A program made the translations under genes and the position numbers. A stretch of DNA of 42,889 bases from Coprinopsis marcescibilis. Taxonomy: Eukaryota > Basidiomycota > Agaricomycetes > Agaricales > Psathyrellaceae. Of the stretch, positions 32,576 to 42,889 are shown one piece after another. The stretch's first letter is position 1. Each line of letters opens with the position of its first letter. The notes under the pieces were generated by a model. That model worked only from the letters and a program-made list of their open reading frames with translations. It did no database searches and was not told where the DNA came from. The stretch lies in NCBI GenBank assembly GCA_004369085.1, contig ML210381.1:1-42889 (forward strand), read 5' to 3'.

Positions 32576-33100
32576 TGTTACGACGCAAGACAAGTAGTAT
32601 GTCTTAGTCGTTCGACGATAGTTAACGATTGAGTCTAGACGATGGTTTGTCGAAATGAACGAGTAAGTCGAGAGAGTCGAGACGAGCTAACGTCAAGACG
32701 ATTGAGTTTCTGAAGAATTCGAGTGAGACGATCCGTCGACGAGAAGACTAATGAAAGTCTTATTCGAGAACTATCGAATATACAAAAGAGAAACGAGATC
32801 GAAACTAATCTACAACTACCTATTTAGGTAAGTATTTATACACAATCCTTATCCCTTATCGATCTTATCGATAAGTTCCTTCCGTTATCATACTATAAAT
32901 AAGAAAAATACTACGTCATAAGTTCTTATCCATTATCTACCTAATAATACCCCCAAGCTCCGGTTTGACAGTTAGGGGTATCAATCGATTCGTTATCAAA
33001 CATACCAAACTTCCTAAAATATTCCATTTGTATCTTAAAATAATCTTCGTCCGTAAGTTCCCGTTTGTCGTTATGTTCCACCGTTGGAAGCGGTGTAACA
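32576..33100 (-). mobile_element. Solo LTR (525 bp), probably copia-type, with 5-bp target duplication
   Basis: It begins TGTTACGACGC and ends CGGTGTAACA, so TGTTAC/GTAACA form inverted ends. GATGG stands on both sides (32571-32575 and 33101-33105), a perfect 5-base duplication. On the minus strand GTGTATAAATAC (near 32834-32846) is a TATA box about two thirds into the repeat, which suggests minus orientation. No internal retroelement sequence is present, as expected after recombination between two LTRs. Removing it together with one GATGG joins the flanking codons of the host gene in frame. Confidence 0.85.
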
Positions 33101-33659
33101 GATGGGAGGTGTGAAGTGCGGTTATCCCAAGAAGCTAAAGCTTCTCGGCCTGAGTTGAGGGTACAGGGCCTCGCTCAGATTGACGGACCTCTTGATTTTC
33201 ATTTCCTTGTTTGGACTTCCCCGCCGCTGCCTTGCGCTCGCCCGCCGCCTTGCCGCCCTTCTCGGTAGCCGCCTTCTGTGCCGTATCCTTCCCATTCCTA
33301 TCCACCTTCTTTGCCGAGGATTTTTTCGCATCCTTCGCCTTCACTTTCCTCGTGTTCTTTGCCGCTAAACTTTTCACCCCCTTCACCTTAAGCACCTCCT
33401 TCTCCTTCTCCTTTGCTCTCAGCGCCTCTGCCTCCACCTCCTTCGCCTAAAGCGCCTCTACCTTCTTCTCTTTCGCTCTCGCTGCCTCCACCTCTGCCTT
33501 CTTCTCCTTCGCTCTCAGCGCCTCTGCCTCTGCCTCCTTCCCCTTAAGCGCCTCTGCCTCTGCCCCCTTCGCCTTAAGCGCCTCTGCCTCCTCCTCCTTC
33601 GCCTTAACCGCCTCCAGCTCCTTCACTCTTGCTGCCTCCACCTCCGCCTCCTTCGCCTT

Positions 33660-34684
33660 CAGTAACCAGTTCCGTTTCATTTAAACAGTACCTTCATGGC
33701 TCATAATTAAGATAAGACAATAATTAAAATGGTCTTGATCTTAATTGTCCAGCTTACCTGTATGCTGCGATGTCTTAATTAAGGTACGCATTAAGATAGA
33801 TGCCCAGTATTGTGGGCTCTTAATCTGGGTTTAAGATGCAGGGGATAATCAATAATCTTTAAGACAGTTCCCTACTGGTGGTACTTACAAGAACAGCTTA
33901 AATTTGACTCGACATTCTTAAACCTTAGGTGATGTGTCCAATAATTAAGATTGTCTTAATGTGGTGTCAGTAGGGACACCGCACTTACTGTGCGCCCACA
34001 TGCTCAGGAGACCAGCGGCGGCTGATGCTCTTTCTGTCTCTCCGATTCACACCTCCCCTGCAGGAAAGTGAAGGGAGAAGAGAGAAAGAGATTGAGGCAT
34101 AATGAAGAGGGGCTGCAGCTTATATACCAGGGCATGTTTTTCAACCAAACATCCATGTTGATATGATGTGTGTGGGGAAATCAAACAAAGCCCTGGGGTA
34201 TATAAGCAGCACACCATGCCACCAGGATGGCTCTGCGTCTCTTCTGCCTTCTCCCATCTTCTCCTACAATGGAGAAAGTGTGAGATGCACTTGAAGAGAT
34301 AATTTTGAGAACCGGAAACAACAAGCCTGTTCAAGACAGTCAGTTAAGGAGCAGGCTATCGTCTTAATTAACCTATGGTCTTAATCGGGCAGGTAGCTAT
34401 CAGTCATTCACCATAAATAGACAATAGACTCTGGAATAAGATTAAGATCCAAAATTTCGACGTCTTTAAGATGCCAGTGTGTCTTGAGTCGAATGGCAGA
34501 ATTAAGATGAACCTGGTCAGCCTTTAATGGGTGCCTATCCGTTGTCTTAATGTTTTGAGAGCACGGTGAGTTAAGACAGTCTTAAATACATGCACATCAC
34601 AATTAAGACTAACATCTTAAAGACGATCTTAATCTTAATTGTGACTTGTGAGGGTACCGTTTAAACGAAACGGTATGTACTTGA
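33660..34684. mobile_element. hAT-like non-autonomous element with TTAAGA subterminal repeats
   Basis: The ends form imperfect inverted repeats: left CCGTTTCATTTAAACAGTACC (33672 on) and the complement of right CCGTTTCGTTTAAACGGTACC, each followed inward by TCATAATTAAGAT or TCACAATTAAGAT. Outside stand TTCGCCTT (33652-33659) and TTTGCCTT (34685-34692), an 8-base duplication with one C/T difference, as for hAT elements. About 30 TTAAGA, TTAAGAC or CTTAATT motifs in both orientations fill 33700-33970 and 34350-34650. There is no transposase. It lies inside the coiled-coil repeats of the host gene, whose frame is restored without it. Confidence 0.75.
34112..34210. promoter_or_regulatory. Back-to-back TATATAAGC core promoters
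   Basis: GCTGCAGCTTATATACCAGGGC (34112-34133) and GCCCTGGGGTATATAAGCAGC (34190-34210) are inverted copies, so two TATATAAG boxes point outward with about 70 bases between them. The flanks are purine-rich on the left and pyrimidine-rich on the right, continuing an imperfect inverted repeat over roughly 34070-34260. The unit sits in the centre of the hAT-like element and could drive transcription toward both ends. Confidence 0.6.
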
Positions 34685-36699
34685 TTTGCCTTAACTGCCT
34701 CCACCTCCTTCGCTCTCGCTGCCTCCGCCTCTGCCTCCTTTGCCCTAACTGCCTCCGCCTCCTTTGCTCTCACTGCCTCCGCCTCCTTTGCCTTAACCGC
34801 ATCCAGCTCCTTCGCTCTCGCTGCCTCTGCCTCTGCCTCCTTCGTGCTGAACGCCTCTGCCTCCCTCGTGCCATTAATCACCCCATCCATCAACAATCCC
34901 AAGGAGCTGGGTTCACCATAGGCGCTGTGGGGATCTGCAGCACCTCCTTCAGTCACAATTGCATTGAAGATGTGGGGATTGTCCCAGCCCCACATGTCTA
35001 GAAACATAAGGAACAACGATGAGAAGAAGCAAATGTGATGCGAAGACAATTACACACACCATGTGATAGCAATCCTGGGTTCGCGAGTGTGATTCCTGTA
35101 GGGTCACTGAAATGGCAGTTGATCACATCAGGGGGTGCGTCGTTCATCTCTCCAGGCTTCAGAAGCGGTTGGGTGTGAGGATTATAGAAGAGAGTTGGGC
35201 CAGGTAGGTGCTGTGGGGAGTCACCTTGATAGTCGTCGGGCCCTGGAGAGGTAGCTGTGGGTGTACCACAAGGCGGCGTACCACGAGGCATAGCAGGAGG
35301 CGTAGCATGAGGCGAGGCAGGAGGTGAAGGAGATCCCTTCACGGCTGGGCTGCTGTCTTCGCCTTCTGCGTCGATGGCTTCTGGTGATTGGGATCTTCTC
35401 AGAAAGGAAACACCGACACTCTAATAGGAGGAACATACCCAATTGAGAATGCTCTAATGGCTTCCCTCCAGCATGCCTTGTGCACTCGTCTGCGGCTATA
35501 GGAAGAGTGAGTATCAAGGACAGGGAAACTTGGGATAGACATACTGTATTCATGCCTTAGAGCCCATGAAGTTACAGCGGGCACAAACTTTGAGTCGTAT
35601 TCCATCCAAGTCCCAGCAAACAACAGTGTTTCCTCTTTGTCCCTGAATTGAAAGCTGGAAGGTGTTTGGTGTGAGTCAAAAGAAGGCAAATCCAAATGAG
35701 GTGAACGTACGTGTCAACCTTAAGCTCTCCTCTGGCCACGGGATCTGGGGCGACGATAGTGACTACTGCAAGGGCACCGGCCTTTCGGACAGCCGGGTCC
35801 ACAACAACATTGAGAACGCCAGGAAGAACAGCGAGAAAACTAGACAAGGATGTTGCTCAGCCATATGTCTATGGGTTAGGAAGATTAGACATACCGGTCA
35901 TAATCATGGGCAGCTGCTTCGCCTCCATTCTCATCCTCATCAAGGTCCTCTCCCGCCTCCACAAGATACTCCCGAACCACCTCACACTGTTCAGCATCGG
36001 CCTAAGCATAGAGACTCTTCACAACCCCATGCCATTTTCCAAGCCTCTTCGCGGAAGGAATACCTTCTTTCTCGCACAGCTCGTTCAGCGCTGTGTGGAC
36101 CGCTTCAGGGTAAACTTTGGCAAAGGCTTCGTACGCCTTGTGGGCACATGTGTGATGCTTGTAAATCTCCTTCAGGAGCTTGGTGGGGATGCTAGCACAG
36201 CTGTTACGGCTTCGAGGGTTGAACTGCCACCGGAACCATCTGCTGAGCACCAAGTTGCCGAGACTCATGCCTGGAAAAAGCTTCTCGACGAGGGAGAAGT
36301 TCGCGAAGAAGCTAGCATTAATCTTTGGCCAAAAGGCTGTATAGTTGCAGGTCGGACGACATAGACTGTATTCAGCGAGAAACTCCTGGCAATGGGTGCA
36401 CTCTGGTATGGTCATCCAAGTGGGAGGGGCCATGGTGAAGGGGAGTGATGCTTCAGATCGCAACAAACGAACGTCTGCTGGGTCCCTCAAGTCAGATATA
36501 TTAAGGATTGCTGGACAGAATGCTGAGGCGTCAACACAATGCTTCCACAGCAGCGCTCCAGAAGCACACGGAGCTTCAGAGACTCCAAAGAATTTCCACA
36601 GAAACCTCAGACAGGTAAGCATAAACTCTTTTCATCCACAACTTCTCTGCGATTCAAGGCAAATGACCACTGTAAATGGACAAGCAACTTTGGTTGGTC

Positions 36700-36812
36700 C
36701 CCGCTTAGATATATAACCCTATCGCCCTCCCTCTGAGCCCCCAGAACCATTCACTCTACTTGCACATCCACAATCTTTCCTGCTCAAACGCCTTCCAAGT
36801 CCAGTGTCAACC
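36700..36812 (+). promoter_or_regulatory. TATA promoter of the 36813 gene
   Basis: TATATAA at 36710-36716 is followed by a pyrimidine-rich leader with CACTCTACTTGCACATCC. The start codon is 97 bases after the TATA box. The region lies between divergent starts (36433 minus and 36813 plus), so it may be a shared promoter. Confidence 0.6.
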
Positions 36813-37847
36813 ATGAGAGCGGTGCAGTGGGATCAGCACTGCTCTCTTTGCCTATGCGGGTCTTGTTGGGCACTTTGCTCCGTGCGATTGATATGTGTAC
36901 ATTCACGCCCGCTTTCCTGCTGCCTCACCACTCATGTCATCCCAGGCCACCGTTCTCTCAATGCTACCCTCGATGCTACGGACGAGCCAGTTGGTACGTT
37001 AAATCTTGGGTACACCATCCCTCCCTCTCACCCCTTCTCATTGGTCTCCTCAGACGTCGACACCTGCACCCATTGTGGTGGCACTGGTATCGCTGTGGTC
37101 TCTGCCCTTGAGTCCGACGATGAGGACAGCGACTTCATTGATGCTTGGCTTGCCTCCCTCTCTATTGCAGCCTCTGGTACGTCATTTAATCTCTTGATGA
37201 TGCATCATCCTCCCTAACTTATCGTTTTAGGCGCTGCTGGAGCTTCTGCTGCCAGCGTTGCCGCCTCCGCCACTGCAGCTGCGACTCCTGCTGTTGTTGT
37301 GCCTGCTCCCACCCCTGCCGCCCCCATTGCTGGTCCCATCCCCGTTGCTGGTCCCACTCTCGTCGCTCCTGTGGCTGCCATTGCTCCTGCGGCTGCCGTT
37401 GCTCCAGGGCCAGCAGCTCCTCCTGCTGCTCCTGCTGGCCCTCCCACTGTCTTACCGTCCGCTGTCTCTATCCCTATCCCTGGCTTTCAGTCCCTGGGAA
37501 ATACAGTGACCCCTCCTCTGCCCGTTGATGCCGTCTTTACCGACTCTGGAGGTTTGTTTTCCTTTATAAATTATGACTACTTGTTGTTGACACATGGTTT
37601 ACGTAGCTGATCGCTTCTATACCGTCACCAAGGGCATCTGTGTTGGGGTGTTTGGCGGATGGTAGGCTTCTCCCAAATTCGTCTTGTTTTTTTGGCATGC
37701 AGGGCTTACCACGTGATCATCGTCTCATTTTTAAAATGTACCAGGATGCCTTGGCTTCTCCCTGGCATCCCGTCTGAACCTCAGGAAGGATTTCTCCTTC
37801 TGGATTCCAACCCTTCTGGGATTGGAAATTGGGAATCCATTCTGTAA
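36813..37847 (+). CDS. Five-exon gene with Cys-rich motif, Ala/Pro-rich linker and viroplasmin-like start
   Basis: Exons 36813-36993, 37054-37176, 37231-37551, 37607-37661 and 37703-37847 join in phase to 274 codons plus TAA. Introns of 60, 54, 55 and 41 bases have GT..AG ends. The start has a CAACCATGAG context. The protein shows MRAVQWDQHCSLCLCGSCW, then DVDTCTHCGGTGIAVV (a CxxCGG knuckle-like motif), an acidic DEDSDFIDAWLASLS, about 100 residues of Ala/Pro/Val low complexity, and ADRFYTVTKGICVGVFGGW. The last matches the start of the viroplasmin-like RNA:DNA-hybrid-binding domain (RNase H1 N-terminal type). The rest of that domain looks lost or shifted: in another frame IFKMYQDAL would suit it. 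The second intron contains one TGATGCATCA. Confidence 0.65.
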
Positions 37848-40800
37848 ATACTTATCTGCCTCTTACCCAAATACAGCATGTGTTACTTGGTTCTTGAGCT
37901 AAAATCACAGCTAGAGTTATATACCTTGAGTTACTCTCCTTTTGCCCCAGAGACTTAAGGAAGGGAATTGAAAAGGGTGACTTTTTTCAATTCACTGACA
38001 TTATGGAGCAAATTGTTGCATTTTGAATGCTGCATTGGCCACCGGCGGTGGTGGAGGAGTAAAACGGGTGGAGCCTGGAGGAGTTCTCTCCAATTAGGCG
38101 CTTAAGCCTTCGGAACACCTGCGAAACCCTTTGTGAGCCTTGAGACATACCTATGCATGCCCTCAGTGAGTGACAATTCTTTGCAGAGAGGACTGCAATT
38201 TTGTATACCAGTAGAACAAGAAGGACGCTGTCACAATGTTAAACTTTAAAGTGCAAGGCAATTTGCCGCCGGGCCATGGTCCCTTGGGAATAGCTTGGCA
38301 GATCCGTTGACAGCGGTTTCCCACGAGGTCTGTGGTTCATGGCAGAGGAACTTGGTTGACCTCAGGACCAACCTCGCTTTGCTTCAAACATCGACAATGA
38401 ATAAGCCGCCCACATACTATTCTATGGAGTACTTGTAAGTCTGCATATCTTTGAACGTCTGATTTATTCCCTTTCAGAAAGAGCTTAGGGCAACCCAAAA
38501 TCCTGGGCCTGATTTCACTATGCCTGGATGTTTGATGGCCTGCAAAAAAGAAAAAGGCTGAAGGCATGAAACTGTGCGATTTGCAAGAGGCAGTCTTCAA
38601 GCAGTATCACATCACACTTTTTTGAGATTTTTTATAAGCTATTATATTGTCTTATAATAACTGCAAGATATATCATGTCTGCAAGGCTTGCGGGTGGTTT
38701 TATAATCCCTTATACTCTGACTCTTTGTTATGTTCGCTATGACGTTGAAAACTTTGATATGCTGGCCTTTCCTGGACGGTGGCGGTTAAATCTATATCTA
38801 TCAACCTTGGTAGAAGTACTCACACAAGATCAAAAGATGGATGAAAGGTTGTGGTGGAAACTTCAAGCAGTCACCTTCGGATTGCTGCTTGAATTCTCTA
38901 TCCTGAGGATGGAGCCTGTCCTTACATGGCAGACCATGTCTGGTCAAGTTGCGCGTCAGCATGATTTGTCAAGTGATTTGTCATATATTTACCACTTAGT
39001 TTGTTAACTGTTACCGCGCCGGCTCCACCCTCTGTCCCAAACCAGGCCTCCCGCCTAAATCCGTCGGGATTCAGCTAGATACCGATAACCACTCTCATCT
39101 GACTTATCAGATCTATTGTTATCACAAGGTGAGCGAGCAACATGGCCTCAGATGAGGTACTTACACGGCCAACCACTGAAGTTTTCGTGAAGGCGTCTTG
39201 ATCCCAAGATGTCTTCACAACATCTTTCAAATCTGCATCCACAACGTCGTGAGGTGGAGCCATGTCCATCACTGTCAGTGAAGCCCCAAAAGGAACGATA
39301 GGCTCCAGCGCTGCTGATAACTGTTTGCACACCCTCCTTTTTAAGACAATCCGGAGTTGGATCTCTCAAAACACCGTAATTCTGTCGGGAAGCGCCGCGA
39401 GCACATCGCAGAGTGGACACTCTGGGAAAGGGCAGCAAGGGGGGTGGCAAGGGGCGGGTTACCCAAACCAGTCTGTTCAGAAGAACCTGCTGGGTGTGCA
39501 TAAATCGGGATGAGAATTGCCAGATTAGTATCATGTTGCTTTTCTACTTCTACTACTACTCTGGGCTAAAGGAAACAGTTTGAATCCTGGAATGAGCCCT
39601 TTGAAATGTCCCCAAAGTTGCAAAAGAATCGCTAAGTCCAACTGATGGGCCTCGTTTATGTTTGTCTCACTGTTTGCAACAATCACGTGCCGCTATGTTC
39701 GATTTGATCGCGACAGCTCTGGCCCTCGCTTCTTCATCTTCTTCAAAGTTCACCAACAACTTGTGTTTTCAGGTCTTTCCTTGTTCCTGCTCAACTCTGG
39801 AATCATTGAGGTGGCTTGTTACCGTGCCGATGCTCAATCGACAGTGCAGCTTTGAGTAGACACATGTAAGCCTATCTGTCTTCCTTCTTCAACTGTCTGA
39901 TCTAACTAGCAATCATTTGCAACAGGTCCAGCTCTTTCACCGCCTCCACTCGAACCTTTATATGCAGCTGTGGCAGGAGCGTTGAATGGTTTGGCTGACT
40001 TTCTTGTAGATAACAGTCTCTGCATATGTACTGGAGTACCCTAGCCTATCCCAAGTACATAGCTTTGTATTGTGTTCGTTATATAGTCACAATAAATCTG
40101 TTTTATAATTCCAATTCTGTCCCAACGTGAGCAACAAAAATGGCCCAGAATGGAACGGCAGCTGCACCTGCATGAGGCAGCGGACCCTGCTCCCGACGTA
40201 TTGATGCTGCTGTTTGGCTGCCGTCTCGACGTCGTGAAGATGTCTTGGGCAAAGATGGTGTTGTTATGTTGTCGCTGTTTTCATCTTGAACGCATCTTTG
40301 ACGATGCTGTCAAGATGTTGTGGGCCACCACACCGCAAAGACGCCGTCAGTGTCAACCCGTGTACTGAGAAACTCATGCAATCCTGAAATGTTAGGAGAT
40401 CCCATCAGAATTACATGAGTTTGTAAGCCCTTACAAGCCCTTATAATACTTCACAGGACTTACCGTCCATTCGGACTTTGAAAGCTTTCGAGAGACCACA
40501 GTTCATCTGGTGATGCCACGGTCATTCAAGTTCAAAGGAAATGGTACCGAAAGGTTCCTTTGTTGATAACGCCACTCTCTCAACATGGTGCCCCATCTTG
40601 GTAATGATGACAGAACACGTCCAATGCAAATCAAACTAGATATTTTGAACAGCACGGTTCAGAGGTAGGAGTTTCATCAGCTGGTAGTTGTTCATGGGCC
40701 GACGATTTCTGAGGAGAGTGAGATACAAGCTGCCCGTTAAGGACTAAAACGGAATGATACTTCGTGTCGTCCTTCAATATTGTTCCAGCGACTTGTAATG

Positions 40801-41849
40801 GTCGATGGTCTTATCTGGACTACGTTGGGAGTTCTACTCTTGAGTACGAACTAACTCTAGTCTTTTCTGAATAGACAATTGGATTGGTTTTGCACTGAAA
40901 GGTATTGAATTTGGAGGTATGTATGGTTGTAACACTTAAGAACGAAGTAAGGAACTATCGACTAAACTACATAGGTTTATATACTAAAAGACATGTGGTT
41001 ATGGTGAGGTGTAAGCCTCATGCATGTATGTTGGTTTCGTTGAGGTTTAGGTGTGGTTTTAATGAGTCTTACTAACTATGAAGTCATGCGTAGTAAAGAT
41101 GAGTAAGACTAAGATCGAAATGAAAAATGTAAGGTATACATGAGGTATATATCATAATCATATGGTAGTAAGCATAGGTGTTCGTAACACTGCCCATCAT
41201 GCCGGAATGCCAAACACCATAACTGGAGAAAAGGGATGAGATTAGAGAATGGGCAAGGAGAACGTGATGTATTGAGCACCCGCAACTCAAGAATCAAAGC
41301 GAATGTAGGTCTGACACTTACACAGACTCAACAGGCATCTGTTTTGTGAACATCAGGGATACCCTAACAAACCTGAAAGCCTAGAGGAAAGAATTCGAAC
41401 AGGAAGCGCATGAGCATCACCAGCATGGCACAATTCAGTAAGGGTGCTCCAAAAACATCTCCAAATAAAAGCGTGGCCTAGAGGCTCTAATTGAGTAACG
41501 GGAGTATGAGAAGTGTGATGTTATTGAAGAGGTTATGAGAATTACTAATATGCTTTCAACTGGGGGTATTCAAAAATCTTCGCCTTCTTCTGATATGTCA
41601 TCTTCTTCACCTGAAGATTCATCTGACTGGTCGCTTTCCACCAATTGTCCATCTCCTGGGGCTAAAGGGTCGGAAACGCTACACAAGGACCTTTCGGACA
41701 GGCTGGCACTGGTTTAAGAACCGTTAGTACCCAGCTGCTTGCGAATTTTGATATGGCTGATGCCCATGTTCGGCTGGTAACGCATGAACATGTCACGGTC
41801 CACGAATCTGATCAAGTTTGAACGAACCAGCGTCAAGTCAGCAGCGAGC
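37848..41849. other. Long stretch without a confident gene
   Basis: Frames at 38675-39007 (plus), 39075-39332 (minus), 39658-39855 (plus) and 40150-40368 (plus) lack recognisable motifs. A minus-strand stretch near 39330-39160 reads like protein (PIVPFGASLTVMDMAPPHDV) and is followed by a GTAAGT, so a gene fragment is possible. A GTAAGC..CAG intron-like segment lies at about 39868-39926. AATAAA occurs near 40090. From 40400 on the DNA is A/T-rich with no coding signal; 41535-41717 is a Ser-rich frame of doubtful meaning. Confidence 0.4.
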
Positions 41850-42494
41850 TCAAACATTAAACATTGGGACACACCGGTTAACATAGAGTGCCTTCCAGTC
41901 TGGGTAGTCAGTCATCCATGAGAACTTGTGTTCCATAGCAAGACGCCCTCCTGCAAACCGGGGAATGAGGTGGGGCATCCGAACAACCCTCTTTGGGTCA
42001 ATGAACCCGAAGGCATCTTCCCTCGTAGTCAGCCGAAACTTGACCTTGTCCAACATGTAGGGATTTTCAACAGAGTCATTGTCCAACATATACCACCTCA
42101 CCCACAGGTACTCCAGGCAATGGGGCTTGTAACATCGTGTTTCGTCTTTCAGGGGGCCGACAAACATAACGATAGAATGAAAGATCCCGATTACTTGACC
42201 ATATTTGTATGAGTGGTTGCTGTCCCCGGATTTATATCCCTCGTCAATGACCATAATATTAGAGCGCTCCGTATTGAGATGTAGAATGTCTTTGTCTTGC
42301 CTGATGTTGTAGCTCGTGAATTTCACTTGCATGATCTTCTGTGTGTACACTCGATTTTCCCAAATGACAACGTAGTGCCACTCCTGTGAGCTCTCGAGGC
42401 TTTGGCCCGAGCTAGAAGGTGGAGGGTATGGATGAGGGGCCAATCTCCTCTGTATTCTTGGCAGAAGATGTATCTTGAGCTTGGGGATAAAATC
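41850..42494 (-). pseudogene. C-terminal exon of a Plavaka-like (CACTA-type) transposase
   Basis: The last exon runs from 42494 to TGA 41850, behind an intron 42548-42495 (GTAAAGT..CTTCAG). It reads DFIPKLKIHLLPRIQRR, NRVYTQKIMQVKFTSYNIRQ (TxYxxRxDxD-like), YGQVIGIFHSIVMFVGP, LEYLWVRWYML and FGFIDPKRVVRMPHLIPRFA. This set is the C-terminal signature I associate with agaricomycete Plavaka transposase genes, where it follows the catalytic domain. The catalytic part is absent: upstream the frame runs into a minisatellite. It is therefore a terminal fragment, or its 5' part lies beyond the window. The family name is from memory. Confidence 0.55.
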
Positions 42495-42548
42495 CTGAAG
42501 ACAGTGCAGTGTAAGAAATAACAACACATCAATTTTCGAGTACTTTAC

Positions 42549-42850
42549 CCTGCCCCACAGGTCCTTGCGGCAGCCGTGTGGCCCTGGCATGGAGCTGGTG
42601 CGGCCCTGGCACGGCTCTGGCATGGCGGCCGCACGGCTGCTGTGTGGACTTGACACAGCCCTGGCACGGCTCTAGTGCGGCTGCCATGTGAAGGCTGTGC
42701 CAGAGCTGTGCGGCTGGAGTGCGGCTCTGGCACGGCTCTAGTGCGGCTGCTGTATGAAGGCCGTGTGAAGGCCGTGTGAAGGCCATGCCACAGCCATGTG
42801 GCTAGATTGTGGCTCTGGCACAGCTTCAGCTGCATGGCTAGGAGGAGGAT
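42549..42850. repeat. Degenerate GC-rich minisatellite
   Basis: CTGGCACGGCTCTAGTGCGG recurs at about 42660 and 42728, with many partial copies (GGCCCTGGCACGGCTCTGGC, GAAGGCCGTGTGAAGGCCGT). Units are irregular, about 20-65 bases. It stays open in several frames on the minus strand, which produces long Ala/Pro/His frames without meaning. It abuts the 5' splice site of the Plavaka-like exon. Confidence 0.75.
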
Positions 42851-42889
42851 GTGCTGCAATTCTCAAATGGAAGACTGCCAATAACTTCA

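Larger units (their letters stand above)
31831..36433 (-). pseudogene. Large multi-exon gene split by two transposons
   Basis: Start ATG 36433 (CTCACCATGG). The first exon reads MAPPTWMTIPECTHCQEFLA with further Cys. GT..AG introns at 35894-35840, 35710-35655 and 35544-35490 keep phase; the one after 35439 does not. A Pro-rich segment (near 35220-35340) and the phase-keeping intron ending ..GLLSH/DMWGWDNPH follow. A long Glu/Ala/Lys coiled coil of EAEAARAKE-like repeats is interrupted by the element 33660-34684 and resumes in frame. A Lys-rich region, a solo LTR (32576-33100) and a C-terminal domain with VPEWFTAAIEDLN, VVRWWKMIQPSFREN and NGLLSVMMLLLWWGR end at 31831. In-frame TAG stops lie near 36002, 33447 and 33135. 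The C-terminal W-W pattern matches a mushroom hypothetical family; no function is known. Confidence 0.65.

Noticed and set aside
33135..33450. Plus-strand Phe/Leu-rich frames opposite the Lys/Glu-rich gene
   Set aside because: They are complements of the low-complexity coiled-coil codons.
38675..39007. 110-codon plus-strand frame
   Set aside because: No recognisable motif, promoter or splice context; composition is ordinary for chance frames in this A/T-rich stretch.
39075..39534. Two overlapping minus-strand frames, one protein-like
   Set aside because: One reads plausibly (PIVPFGASLTVMDMAPPHDV), but no start and no second exon could be joined in phase; kept only as a remark.
40928..41189. 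Possible LTR (TGTAACA .. CGTAACA)
   Set aside because: Ends are only partly inverted and no 5-base target duplication was found (ATGGT versus CTGCC).
42529..42859. Long Ala/Pro/His-rich minus-strand frames at the right edge
   Set aside because: They are translations of the minisatellite in several frames.

Overview
The window looks like a transposon-rich accessory region of a basidiomycete nuclear genome, most likely an Agaricomycete. The reasons are short GT..AG introns of about 40-105 bp (many with a CTAAC- or CTGAT-like branch site), TATATAAG-type promoters, multi-copy mushroom-type gene families, Helitron helicases, gag-bearing LTR elements and a Plavaka-like transposase end. No rRNA, tRNA, CRISPR array or bacterial operon is visible. 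All assignments come from reading the translations by eye; no database search was possible.

Layout. 1-830: zinc-finger relic of a Plavaka-like transposase, then the GATTAATC/GTTTAAAC-rich end of a DNA element that cuts off the 5' LTR of a gag-only LTR retroelement (830-3425). 3430-4122: possible minus-strand gene fragment. 4268-5065: intact four-exon gene. 5539-6964 (minus): intact six-exon gene. 7150-15050 (minus): large Helitron Rep/helicase with a C-terminal cysteine-peptidase-like domain, broken by three TGA codons and one A-run frameshift. 15310-16340: tRNA-type primer-binding site and decayed gag of a second retroelement. 16747-19826: heavily frameshifted RNF216-type RBR ubiquitin-ligase pseudogene. 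19866-20186: second GATTAATC element. 20859-22948 (minus): kinase-like pseudogene. 23641-23978: second fragment of the RBR family. 24290-25480: F-box/LRR-like gene with two TGA codons. 25900-29905 (minus): second, different Helitron Rep/helicase relic. 29912-31673: array of nearly 30 copies of the palindrome TGATGCATCA. 31831-36433 (minus): a large multi-exon gene split by a hAT-like element (33660-34684) and a solo LTR (32576-33100), each with a visible target-site duplication. 36813-37847: five-exon gene ending in a viroplasmin-like motif. 37848-41849: no confident gene. 41850-42860 (minus): C-terminal exon of a Plavaka-like transposase next to a degenerate minisatellite.

Together the region is a nested transposon graveyard with three apparently intact genes (4268-5065, 5539-6964, 36813-37847). 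Reading frames are long and mostly broken by single stops. TGA dominates in the cleanest cases, consistent with C-to-T decay of CGA arginine codons. The most unusual items are the TGATGCATCA array, the hAT-like element carrying two back-to-back promoters, and the split gene, which can be read across both insertions.
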